Of a DNA stretch of 64,000 nt, positions 1-6,304 are shown piece after piece (the stretch's first letter is position 1; every line of letters starts with the position of its first letter). The DNA lies in the NCBI RefSeq assembly GCF_006715025.1, contig NZ_VFMK01000001.1:434001-498000 (forward strand), written 5' to 3'. The stretch is from Serratia fonticola (GTDB taxonomy: Bacteria; Pseudomonadota; Gammaproteobacteria; Enterobacterales; Enterobacteriaceae). The notes below the pieces were generated by a model. It was given only the letters and a program-made list of their open reading frames with translations, had not been told where the DNA came from and made no database searches. The translations under genes and the position numbers were made by a program.

Positions 1-164
1 AAACCTAATCAAAACTCATCTTTTCGCACCTCAACATTTCTCAACATATCGGTCAAGTGAAGCGCAGCTACAGGCAGGGGGAGCTCTCAATCTGTAGGGG
101 TCGTTGCGTAGATCTACACAATATCGAACCCACAACACCATAATACATATACACTCAAAAACAG

Positions 165-263
165 CGTTTCAATCGTTTCAGCGTTTCATCGGGCTGAGAG
201 GTTCGCCCTATCTGGCTTTAGGAGAAACGACTAGTTGAACGACCTGTGTTTCGGGTCGTTTCA
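165..263. repeat. Iteron-like cluster of CGTTTCA repeats (left)
   Basis: CGTTTCA occurs at 165-171, 174-180 and 182-188, GAAACGA at 224-230 and TCGTTTCA at 256-263. AACGACC (238-244) and GGTCGTT (254-260) also form a small dyad. The same octamer in both orientations is clustered again at 14451-14550. Repeats shared by two noncoding sites of one element fit binding sites for its replication initiator, as with the ori and crr sites of satellite P4. That role is inference. The rest of bases 1-340 holds no gene that I can support. Confidence 0.5.
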
Positions 264-340
264 TAGCTGAAAATTCTGTGTTTTTAGGGATGCATGGGTT
301 GGTGTTGGCACAATATCATGTAGAACTTTGCAAGTTTCGT

Positions 341-374
341 AAAAAAGCCTGCAAATCGTGAGAAGTGCAGGCTT
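341..374 (-). terminator. Terminator after the primase-like gene
   Basis: Read on the minus strand this is AAGCCTGCA, a 12-nt loop, TGCAGGCTT and a T run. It begins 6 nt past the stop of the gene ending at 380, so it is a convincing Rho-independent terminator for the long leftward operon. Confidence 0.85.
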
Positions 375-379
375 GATGA

Positions 380-3121
380 TTAAATCATATCTGTTCCTGG
401 TGGCGGAGACTCTTCTTCCTCTTCAATGATCGGTACTAACATGAGCGCATAAGTTCGATGCTGGTGGCCATTAATCCGGGGGGTCAATGCCGTATACCCC
501 TTCTTATCTTTTTTCCACAAAATACCTTCCTCATGCATTAGTTTTACGGCGTTAAGGGGCTCTTTACCCGGAATTACCTCTGCTTTAAGCACTCCAGGCA
601 AAACGTAATAGACGTTTCGCCCATCCGGTGCACTGTTCGGCACCAACCATCCAGCACGCTTATTTTTGTCTGTTGTCCATGGGAGATCTTCAGATCCATA
701 GATCAAATCAAAGCGGTTTTCATTCACCAGTAGGAAGTTTTCCACCATTTCCACAAGTTGAACCCGTTCTCGGTTCCCAACGCCGTAAATGCCCAACCAA
801 TTTTTGAAAGTATGCTCTATCGCAGCCTGGCAATCAGTCGCCTCCCATCCGGTCAACGGCAAGGAAAGCATCAGTGCAGCTTCCAGAATGGCAAAACAGT
901 CTGCTACACGCCCGGCCTGTTCGCTGCCTTGTGCCGGAATTAGCGCCTTCCATCGCTGTTTGGCTATCGCTACGGCTTCCCGAGCCTGCTGAGGGCTTTC
1001 AGCTAGCATGCTTACCCACTTACGCCCCGCGGCCCCGTAATGACCCTGATATGCTGTTTTTAGCCCATCAGCATGAGCCTTACCGCCGGGCAGTGTGTGG
1101 TACTCACTGGCCTTCGTTAGTGGGATATTCAACAATCGCACCAACTGCCCGGCGTTTACAGTGCCTCCATCTTCACGGATGAAGCTCTCTAAGTCCGTTT
1201 CGCCTGTGCTGAGTGCTACAGTGGTATAGCGCAGCACTTCACGGTTGCCGCCATCCCGGCGCCCTTGCAGCTTACCCACGCCGTTGAACAGTGCATAAGC
1301 CGATTCAGCTACATCACGGCGGCGGGTGTTCTGACTGATCTCATCCAGTGACATAAACCCGTCATTATGCGCAGCCGCCTCGTTGACCATCCCCAGCGCT
1401 GTGCCGTACCAGGTCAGCTTTGTTTTATCCGGTGAACCATAAAGACTGGCTGCGGTGTTGGCTGTGGTAGTTTTACCCGCGCTGGATTGTTCATAGAAAT
1501 GAATGCCGAAGCCATCAGCGCCTACTAGTGCCAGCATAGGGGCAGCGAACGCCGCCGCTACAGCCGTGACCATCGACGGGTTGCCAGCCACCAGCCTGGC
1601 GACGTTATCGCGCCAGCTCTCGGCAGTGCCTTTAACCGTATAGCCTTGCGCAGTAGCAGAGTGGCCACAAAAAATAACTGGTTTGGACGGTGTGCCGATG
1701 ATCTCACCATCGGGCATGATGTAGGCACCATGTTGCCAACCTGTAGTTTTTGCCACATTCCAGCGGGTTGGGTCGCCATGCAGCTGGAGGTGATCACCCA
1801 GAACAGCTCGAAGGTTGCTTTTTGTCGTGACATTCAGCCCACCAGCTTTCATACGTCGCCAGCCGTCGCGCTCGCCAATTTCACAAAGTGGGATCGCCTC
1901 TATCACTTTGCGGCTATTACACACCCATGACAGGATCAGGTATTCCTCCGCACCGTCCGCACCGCGGCCAATAACCTCAAGCGGGGAGCATAACCAAGCG
2001 GCGGGTTCTTCTATCTCCCCCGTCAGCTTATTAACTCGTGGCGTCACGTGATACAGGCCATTATCCCTTGTTTCTACTCGCGGAAGTAATCGGGCAGTAG
2101 CGCGTTTTGTAGCCTCGTTCACCCAGCCTATATCCTGCGAAGCCGCGAAAATTCCCCGATAGCTGGAGCGCTCAGCGGAAAAGGTTTCCCATTTCTCCTC
2201 TGTGACGTCGGGATTGTTCGCTGGCGAACGGGCGCTGTACTCAAACCACAACGCTTTTGCATCATCCTCGTATTCAGTGTCTTTCAGTGAAGCAAGACGA
2301 ATACCATTACCGATCCATGTCTCATAATCGTCGCTCGGGTTCTGCCATTTAGGAAAACTTAGCGCACTGCGTAGATCAGAAATTGTGTATTCATCTGGGG
2401 AACCGGCGTTGAGTGCGTCAAAATCATCTCCAATGCCCCTCGGTGCGGCTTTCTTTCCTTTTGTTTTGCTGGTCTTTCCGATATCTGGCGCAGCCAAAGG
2501 CAGGGGGAGATCATCGACGTCGATCACCTCACCTTCATAAAGTTTCCCTACAGCACCCTTGTGGGGGCAGTAATGGTAACTCTGTGCGCCATACACACTC
2601 CGGTCAAAAACTGCGTAATCGTCACCTTTCGTCCATTTGGCTTTTTCACCTTCAAGACTGGCCAGCGTGAAACCGGCTTCCAGCATCAGTAATGCTTCAA
2701 CAGCCTCACCGACGGTGCGGCGTTCTGCTGGTGCTACCGGGCGGCAGTACTCTGGCACAATGCGCAGGCGTGGATTGGCAGGGGTATGGCTCGCCGTCTG
2801 GTATACCAACACGGAATAACGTTGCAGAACGGGAGTTAGCGCCTTGATTGCATCGGGAGTGCTATCGTCGATGTCAGCACTGCCAAAAGCGCAGGCGTCC
2901 ATGTTCTCCACTTTGCGACGCACACCTTTAGAGCGGGTCGGCGGGGAGAACCAGAACAATTTTGCTTTTTCCTTGCGCCGTTCATCTTTGGTCATTTCCG
3001 GACTGATGGAAATATCTACACGTTTGGATAGAATGAAAGTGCTGAAATCTGCAAAATTGTTCGCTGTCCTAAGCTCAGGGGTAAGCCGTTGCCCCTGAGC
3101 GCACAAGAAGTTAACCGTCAT
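380..3121 (-). CDS. DUF927-type primase/helicase of a phage satellite
   Basis: A 913-residue replication-type protein. Residues about 340-620 look like a DUF927 domain with a clear Walker A motif (SSAGKTTT, about 546-553) and a Walker B-like stretch (GFMSLDEIS, about 588-596). The N-terminal third has an acidic motif (SADIDDS, about 81-87) in a region resembling archaeo-eukaryotic primase domains of satellites, followed by a PriCT-like segment near 250-320. The domain order is that of a primase fused to a helicase-like ATPase, the job of the P4 alpha protein. Its ATG overlaps the stop of the upstream gene by one base (TAATG), implying translational coupling. It is the last gene of the leftward operon and is followed by a terminator. 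The primase activity is inferred; DUF927 membership is fairly secure. Confidence 0.8.
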   Translation of the reverse strand: MTVNFLCAQGQRLTPELRTANNFADFSTFILSKRVDISISPEMTKDERRKEKAKLFWFSPPTRSKGVRRKVENMDACAFGSADIDDSTPDAIKALTPVLQRYSVLVYQTASHTPANPRLRIVPEYCRPVAPAERRTVGEAVEALLMLEAGFTLASLEGEKAKWTKGDDYAVFDRSVYGAQSYHYCPHKGAVGKLYEGEVIDVDDLPLPLAAPDIGKTSKTKGKKAAPRGIGDDFDALNAGSPDEYTISDLRSALSFPKWQNPSDDYETWIGNGIRLASLKDTEYEDDAKALWFEYSARSPANNPDVTEEKWETFSAERSSYRGIFAASQDIGWVNEATKRATARLLPRVETRDNGLYHVTPRVNKLTGEIEEPAAWLCSPLEVIGRGADGAEEYLILSWVCNSRKVIEAIPLCEIGERDGWRRMKAGGLNVTTKSNLRAVLGDHLQLHGDPTRWNVAKTTGWQHGAYIMPDGEIIGTPSKPVIFCGHSATAQGYTVKGTAESWRDNVARLVAGNPSMVTAVAAAFAAPMLALVGADGFGIHFYEQSSAGKTTTANTAASLYGSPDKTKLTWYGTALGMVNEAAAHNDGFMSLDEISQNTRRRDVAESAYALFNGVGKLQGRRDGGNREVLRYTTVALSTGETDLESFIREDGGTVNAGQLVRLLNIPLTKASEYHTLPGGKAHADGLKTAYQGHYGAAGRKWVSMLAESPQQAREAVAIAKQRWKALIPAQGSEQAGRVADCFAILEAALMLSLPLTGWEATDCQAAIEHTFKNWLGIYGVGNRERVQLVEMVENFLLVNENRFDLIYGSEDLPWTTDKNKRAGWLVPNSAPDGRNVYYVLPGVLKAEVIPGKEPLNAVKLMHEEGILWKKDKKGYTALTPRINGHQHRTYALMLVPIIEEEEESPPPGTDMI

Positions 3122-3339
3122 TACTTATCACCCCCTTCAACATCACACATTTTTTTAGCTTCAATACCGAACTTCTTACGCAACATACGGCGGGTATGGC
3201 GATTTGTTGCGTATGTGCCTGTTGGCTCGTTGGGCAATAAAGTGGGGTGGCTGTCGGTTGTCTGTATATCCTCGCTGCCTACTCCTTTCTGGCGTTCCAT
3301 CAATTGGATAAGATTTGTAGATGAGAGGTGTTTACGCAT
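3121..3339 (-). CDS. Small satellite protein of unknown function (72 aa)
   Basis: I do not recognise this short basic protein. I place its start at 3339 because that ATG overlaps the stop codon of the preceding gene (ATGCGTAA), whereas the longer reading frame would begin deep inside its neighbour. Its own stop overlaps the primase ATG. The C-terminal half has an Arg-rich patch (NRHTRRMLRKKFG) suggesting nucleic-acid contact. Its position directly before the replication gene suggests an accessory replication or regulatory role, which is inference. Confidence 0.55.
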   Translation of the reverse strand: MRKHLSSTNLIQLMERQKGVGSEDIQTTDSHPTLLPNEPTGTYATNRHTRRMLRKKFGIEAKKMCDVEGGDK

Positions 3340-3664
3340 TTGCCTTCTCCCCTTGTTGGTGACTGCCATCTTTCAGATCGGCCATATAGTCGGCGTGGTC
3401 GCTGTAGAAGCCTGTAACCCTAGCCATCTGAGCAGTGTGTTTGAGGAAGTCTGCCAACGCTGGGAGATCGTGAACATGGTCGGTGTAGTTAGGGTTTTCA
3501 CACGCCCATGAAGTGATATTGCCGATAGCCGTTAACCCGCGCAGATAGTCGTTCACCGCCAAGCGGCCCGCATCGGCAGCAATACGCAGATCGGCTTCGC
3601 TCAACTCTCTCTCTGTGCCTGTCATTGGTGCCGTCATCAGCGTGTACACGTTGAGATTACGCAT
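3332..3664 (-). CDS. Small satellite protein of unknown function (110 aa)
   Basis: An unrecognised 110-residue acidic protein with no membrane segment or obvious motif, predicted to be mainly helical. Its start overlaps the upstream gene by 8 bases and its stop overlaps the downstream start, so it belongs to one tightly packed, translationally coupled leftward operon ending in the primase-like gene. Such small genes are usual between the AlpA regulator and the replication gene in enterobacterial P4-type elements. Confidence 0.6.
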   Translation of the reverse strand: MRNLNVYTLMTAPMTGTERELSEADLRIAADAGRLAVNDYLRGLTAIGNITSWACENPNYTDHVHDLPALADFLKHTAQMARVTGFYSDHADYMADLKDGSHQQGEKANA

Positions 3665-3857
3665 TGTCAGCCTCCTTGTTTGTGGCGGCCAACGTATGTG
3701 ATTTAGCCATTTCTTGAGCGTAAGCGATCAGATCAGCCGCCAGTTCTTTAGCGCTAGGGTCAAGCTGCAGAAACTGTACGGCCTCCAGGAACACTGCCAA
3801 CGGGTGGATCACATCTTGGGGATGCGAATAAACGCGGGTGATATTGTTGTTATGCAC
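3657..3857 (-). CDS. Small satellite protein of unknown function (66 aa)
   Basis: An unrecognised 66-residue protein with a helical core (residues about 20-55) and no catalytic motif. It overlaps both neighbours by 8 bases, the same spacing seen at the next junction upstream. Evidence that it is real comes from this regular overlap pattern and its place in the operon, not from recognised homology. Confidence 0.55.
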   Translation of the reverse strand: MHNNNITRVYSHPQDVIHPLAVFLEAVQFLQLDPSAKELAADLIAYAQEMAKSHTLAATNKEADNA

Positions 3858-4041
3858 GGCTCACCTCCACAACTTCGGCGGAAACCTCTTCGGTGGCGGT
3901 TACGCCATCTGGCCTACATACCCAGCGCATCCCCTGCGCGGCCTTCTCAGCACCGCGATAGGTTTTGTACCGGCGGCGACAGGTTTCTACCGTTGTTTTG
4001 CCGGTGCGGTGGTTCTTGGTGGTGACGATGATTTTAAACAT
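3850..4041 (-). CDS. Small basic satellite protein (63 aa)
   Basis: A 63-residue protein with a basic N-terminal half (KNHRTGKTT, RRRYKTYRG) and an acidic tail. I do not recognise a family. It overlaps the Icd-like gene upstream by 8 bases and the next gene by 8 bases, so it is co-translated in the operon. The basic part could bind nucleic acid, but this is only a composition argument. Confidence 0.55.
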   Translation of the reverse strand: MFKIIVTTKNHRTGKTTVETCRRRYKTYRGAEKAAQGMRWVCRPDGVTATEEVSAEVVEVSRA

Positions 4042-4249
4042 GGCTCACCTCCAGGATCGGCAGGCGAGCAGCGAAAGAGAGGATGAAATGGGAGGCGAGA
4101 ATTTGGCGTGCCTCCTGTTCGCTGGTGGCCTCAATGGACAGGCGGAGAGGTTTAACCTGACGTTCGGCACGGTTTATGGCCAGAAAGCGATACTGAAATT
4201 TAGGGTGAGTTTGGTTACACTGCGGCTTAGCCATAGCGTTAGTCTCCAT
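4034..4249 (-). CDS. Icd-like (cell-division inhibitor family) satellite protein
   Basis: The C-terminal part matches the pattern of the Icd-like/Ash proteins of P4-type elements: a FQYRFLAINRAER-like strand, a KPLRLSIEATSEQEAR helix, and the closing FVLSFAGRLPVQE-like motif, here FILSFAARLPILEV. Starts at 4249 (71 aa) or 4234 (66 aa) are both possible. The frame stays open to 4744, but that part lies antisense to a more plausible small gene and is probably not coding in full. Annotation of this family as host division inhibitors derives from phage P1/P4-type proteins; the activity here is unproven. It heads the leftward small-gene operon. Confidence 0.65.
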   Translation of the reverse strand: METNAMAKPQCNQTHPKFQYRFLAINRAERQVKPLRLSIEATSEQEARQILASHFILSFAARLPILEVSHV

Positions 4250-4324
4250 AACGTTGCTGGTCAGACGCCCTGGTAGTGTTCCCGCACTCCGGGGCGTTGT
4301 TTTTGTAGATATCACCGTGTTAAG

Positions 4325-4367
4325 GTGTGTACCTATCGCAATTGATGCTAGTCCAATAGGTACACAC
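4325..4367. promoter_or_regulatory. Perfect 12-bp inverted repeat, probable operator
   Basis: GTGTGTACCTAT (4325-4336) and ATAGGTACACAC (4356-4367) are exact reverse complements separated by 19 bases. The right arm abuts the ATG of the ribbon-helix-helix gene at 4368, and the site lies between that gene and the divergent Icd-like gene. Ribbon-helix-helix repressors commonly bind such dyads to control their own promoters, so it is most simply read as an operator for the divergent pair. Confidence 0.6.
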
Positions 4368-4562
4368 ATGTCAACAATAATACAGAGGGATAAACAGCCT
4401 AAAGGGGGAGGTAAAGCCCCTGCCTTCCAAGTACGGATTGCGCCCGAGCTAAAGGTACAATTCGAGGCTGCGGCTTCAGCCGCTGGTATGAGTTTGGCTA
4501 ACTGGCTTAAAACTTTAGGACGCAAAGAACTTGAGCGTTTAGGGATAGAACCTAAGGCCTGA
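4368..4562 (+). CDS. Ribbon-helix-helix DNA-binding protein (64 aa)
   Basis: A 64-residue protein with a basic N-terminus, then a strand (FQVRIAPELKVQFEAAA) and two helices (MSLANWLKTLGRKELERLG), the layout of Arc/MetJ and HicB-type ribbon-helix-helix domains. I chose the ATG at 4368 because it directly follows a perfect inverted repeat and starts just before the domain; upstream in-frame codons are antisense to the Icd-like gene. It is the only rightward gene in this part of the element and diverges from the early operon, fitting a repressor that sets the lysogenic state. Its target is inferred from the adjacent dyad. Confidence 0.65.
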   Translation: MSTIIQRDKQPKGGGKAPAFQVRIAPELKVQFEAAASAAGMSLANWLKTLGRKELERLGIEPKA

Positions 4563-4573
4563 TTACGCTGTGA

Positions 4574-4624
4574 TCCCCCAGTTGGGGGAGATGCTACCCA
4601 CCTAGCTCCCTTTGTTGGAGGTAG
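4574..4624. other. Two tandem hairpins between alpA and the RHH gene
   Basis: TCCCCCA and TGGGGGA (4574-4589) form a compact GC-rich hairpin. A second, imperfect one follows at about 4594-4624 (CTACC...CTCC, loop, GGAGGTAG). Neither is followed by a T run on the plus strand. They lie just past the RHH stop, in the untranslated gap that leftward transcription from alpA must cross before the Icd-like gene. They could form a weak terminator or a structured regulatory RNA. Confidence 0.35.
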
Positions 4625-4682
4625 TTGACCAGTCATTACCGGGCAGGGGATGGTGACGGCACCTACCGGCGAGAATGCAGAA

Positions 4683-4898
4683 TTAAGCATGTCTGCCCCC
4701 TTGCTTGCGGGACTCAAGCCACTGGCGAACGGCTGCCGCATCAAAGACCGTTGCTCTGTCAGACAGCTTTACTGGTTTGGGGAAGCCTGGACGCTTGGCG
4801 TAACGCCAGACAGTGGCCTCGCTAACTGACAGGAAGCGAGCCACGGCAGCGGCACGGGCATTACCGCTGAGTGGGAATGTGAAATCTTGAGTGTTCAT
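4683..4898 (-). CDS. AlpA-family regulator
   Basis: A 71-residue AlpA-like protein: a helix-turn-helix (VARFLSVSEATVWRYAK), the GFPKPVKLSDRATVFD wing segment and a closing helix (AVRQWLES). AlpA/Vis-type proteins of P4-like satellites act as transcription activators or excisionase-like factors. The gene sits upstream of the early operon on the same strand. A 9-bp inverted repeat overlaps its start region, suggesting autoregulation. The family call is secure; which of the two known roles applies is not decided by sequence. Confidence 0.85.
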   Translation of the reverse strand: MNTQDFTFPLSGNARAAAVARFLSVSEATVWRYAKRPGFPKPVKLSDRATVFDAAAVRQWLESRKQGGRHA

Positions 4899-4989
4899 GC
4901 AGTTACCTTTTGCTTATTGAGTCGGTAACTGCAGGTTATGGCGGGGCGTTTTGGATTATTCTAATCCGCCGGAATATCGTGAATATTCC
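4899..4989. promoter_or_regulatory. Cluster of three dyads upstream of alpA
   Basis: GCAGTTACC (4899-4907) and GGTAACTGC (4924-4932) form a 9-bp inverted repeat. GGATTA/TAATCC lies at 4953-4967 and GGAATAT/ATATTCC at 4971-4989. All are in the short gap between the AlpA start and the gene ending at 5003. They are likely operator or promoter elements for alpA, and the last could also end the upstream transcript, although no T run follows. Confidence 0.45.
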
Positions 4990-5002
4990 AAAGATAAAAA
5001 CA

Positions 5003-5743
5003 TCATTCCTCGGCTGCTACATCCACTTTTTCAAGGGATGGCAGAACCTCAATAACAATGCCTTTCAGATGGTTTTGTAACGCTCTTCCTCCAGGTACTT
5101 TGATACCTGCCTTGATAAAATCTTGGCTTATTTCGCTGGTGGGATCCTCCAGGTTTTTACGCAAATTCTCGACAACATCTGCACCGTAGTGAACCTGGAT
5201 AAAGGCTTTAAGCGCAATCGCTAGGTTGTTGACGGTTTTAGACGATAAGGGTTTATCGTCGCCAGCTGTGGTGCCAGATGGCTGTGTCAGAAAGCGCCAG
5301 ACCTTCACTAATTCATTGCCCGGAATACGTAGAGCATCCTCACCATATGTTAGGGAAAGAACAGCACTTAATCGTTGTCCGTTATCATCGTGAGCAGAAT
5401 AATCTGGTGCTACTGGAACGAACAGTTTTCGTTCGCGGAACTCTTCTTGCGAACCGTATGTTTTCACACACAACTGAGCGTAAGAATCGGGAGGGTAATC
5501 AACCGACTCCCAAAACACATGAAGGCTTTCAGGTGTGACAGAAAGCAATACTTCCTTACCTCGTCCTGGCGCATCCACATCCTCACAAGCCACATAATCG
5601 GGCAGCGGCAAACAAAGTTCTATTTGTTCTGCGCGCCAAAGTGTTAGCAGATCATCGCCGTCACAATTCGCACCGTGAGTGCACAACATGCCTGCTGCTC
5701 GATCTAAGGAATAGCTCGGTAAAGGGGCTACAAAATCACTCAT
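5003..5743 (-). CDS. Unknown protein in satellite cargo position (246 aa)
   Basis: I do not recognise this protein. I start it at 5743 because AAGGCG lies 6 nt before that ATG; a TTG 17 codons upstream (5794) is less likely. It has no signal peptide or membrane segment. The C-terminal half (from about residue 150) is mainly helical, ending in an acidic tail. It lies between alpA and the ejection cassette on the same strand as both, with its own gaps of about 100 and 200 bases, so it looks like an independently expressed accessory gene. Such positions in P4-type elements often carry defence or fitness genes, but nothing in the sequence proves that here. Confidence 0.6.
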   Translation of the reverse strand: MSDFVAPLPSYSLDRAAGMLCTHGANCDGDDLLTLWRAEQIELCLPLPDYVACEDVDAPGRGKEVLLSVTPESLHVFWESVDYPPDSYAQLCVKTYGSQEEFRERKLFVPVAPDYSAHDDNGQRLSAVLSLTYGEDALRIPGNELVKVWRFLTQPSGTTAGDDKPLSSKTVNNLAIALKAFIQVHYGADVVENLRKNLEDPTSEISQDFIKAGIKVPGGRALQNHLKGIVIEVLPSLEKVDVAAEE

Positions 5744-5939
5744 CACGTTCGCCTTACACGTAATCGCCTTGAGATAGGGCGAGGCAGGCAGCAAGGCGTA
5801 GCCGCTTTTCTCTCCGTCGAGATAGCCTCTATTGATGGATTTTGCTACAAGATTGTGGAATTGTACACTACCAGGGGCAACGACCGGGGAACAGCATCCC
5901 CAGTCGGTGCGCTAACAGATCTGTGTTCGAGGGAAGATT

Positions 5940-6287
5940 ATGAACGGTCAAGCAATAATCATAATTCTGTTAGGGTTGGTTGTTGCCAAGCTTTACCCTG
6001 ACTGGTGGGGGGCTGTGCTATTGAGCTTCGGCTGTGCCGCCATATTTTCAATCACTCACCACGGCTTAAAAAATACTACCACCTGGTTAACCACATTCCC
6101 TTTTAGAGAATCCATTAAGGTATTACCCGGATATCTTGCTGGGTTAACATTTGCTCTGGTTGTCTTGTTCTCTTCAGTTGCGATCCCGTTGAGATTGGCA
6201 ACGATCGTTGGTTTGCCTTTTCAATTTGGGTTTGTGGTGGCCGTCGTAAGCATGTCGGCGTTTTTGGTATTCCTGTGGAAACGATAG
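5940..6287 (+). CDS. Small inner-membrane protein convergent to the gp16 homologue
   Basis: A 115-residue hydrophobic protein with three or four probable membrane segments (about residues 4-36, 63-85 and 92-112) and a short polar loop near 40-60. GAGGGAAG upstream gives a ribosome site for the ATG at 5940. It is the only rightward gene in this stretch and ends 17 bases from the end of the gene-16-like ejection gene. In phage P22 the superinfection-exclusion gene sieA, an inner-membrane protein, lies next to gene 16. Position, orientation and membrane nature suggest a comparable exclusion role, but I see no clear SieA sequence match and the protein is shorter. Confidence 0.55.
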   Translation: MNGQAIIIILLGLVVAKLYPDWWGAVLLSFGCAAIFSITHHGLKNTTTWLTTFPFRESIKVLPGYLAGLTFALVVLFSSVAIPLRLATIVGLPFQFGFVVAVVSMSAFLVFLWKR

Positions 6288-6304
6288 CCATCCGTGGCTA
6301 TATC

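Noticed and set aside
1..160. Left attachment site of the element
   Set aside because: No direct repeat with the sequence at 15,924-16,031 is evident, so the left end may be outside the window.
4254..4367. N-terminal extension of the RHH gene back to 4254
   Set aside because: It is antisense to the Icd-like start region and covers the inverted repeat; the short form starting at 4368 fits the domain and the operator.
4250..4744. Long N-terminal part of the Icd-like frame as an Ash-type protein
   Set aside because: It lies antisense to the RHH gene and the hairpin gap and has no domain that I can confirm; only the C-terminal part is supported.
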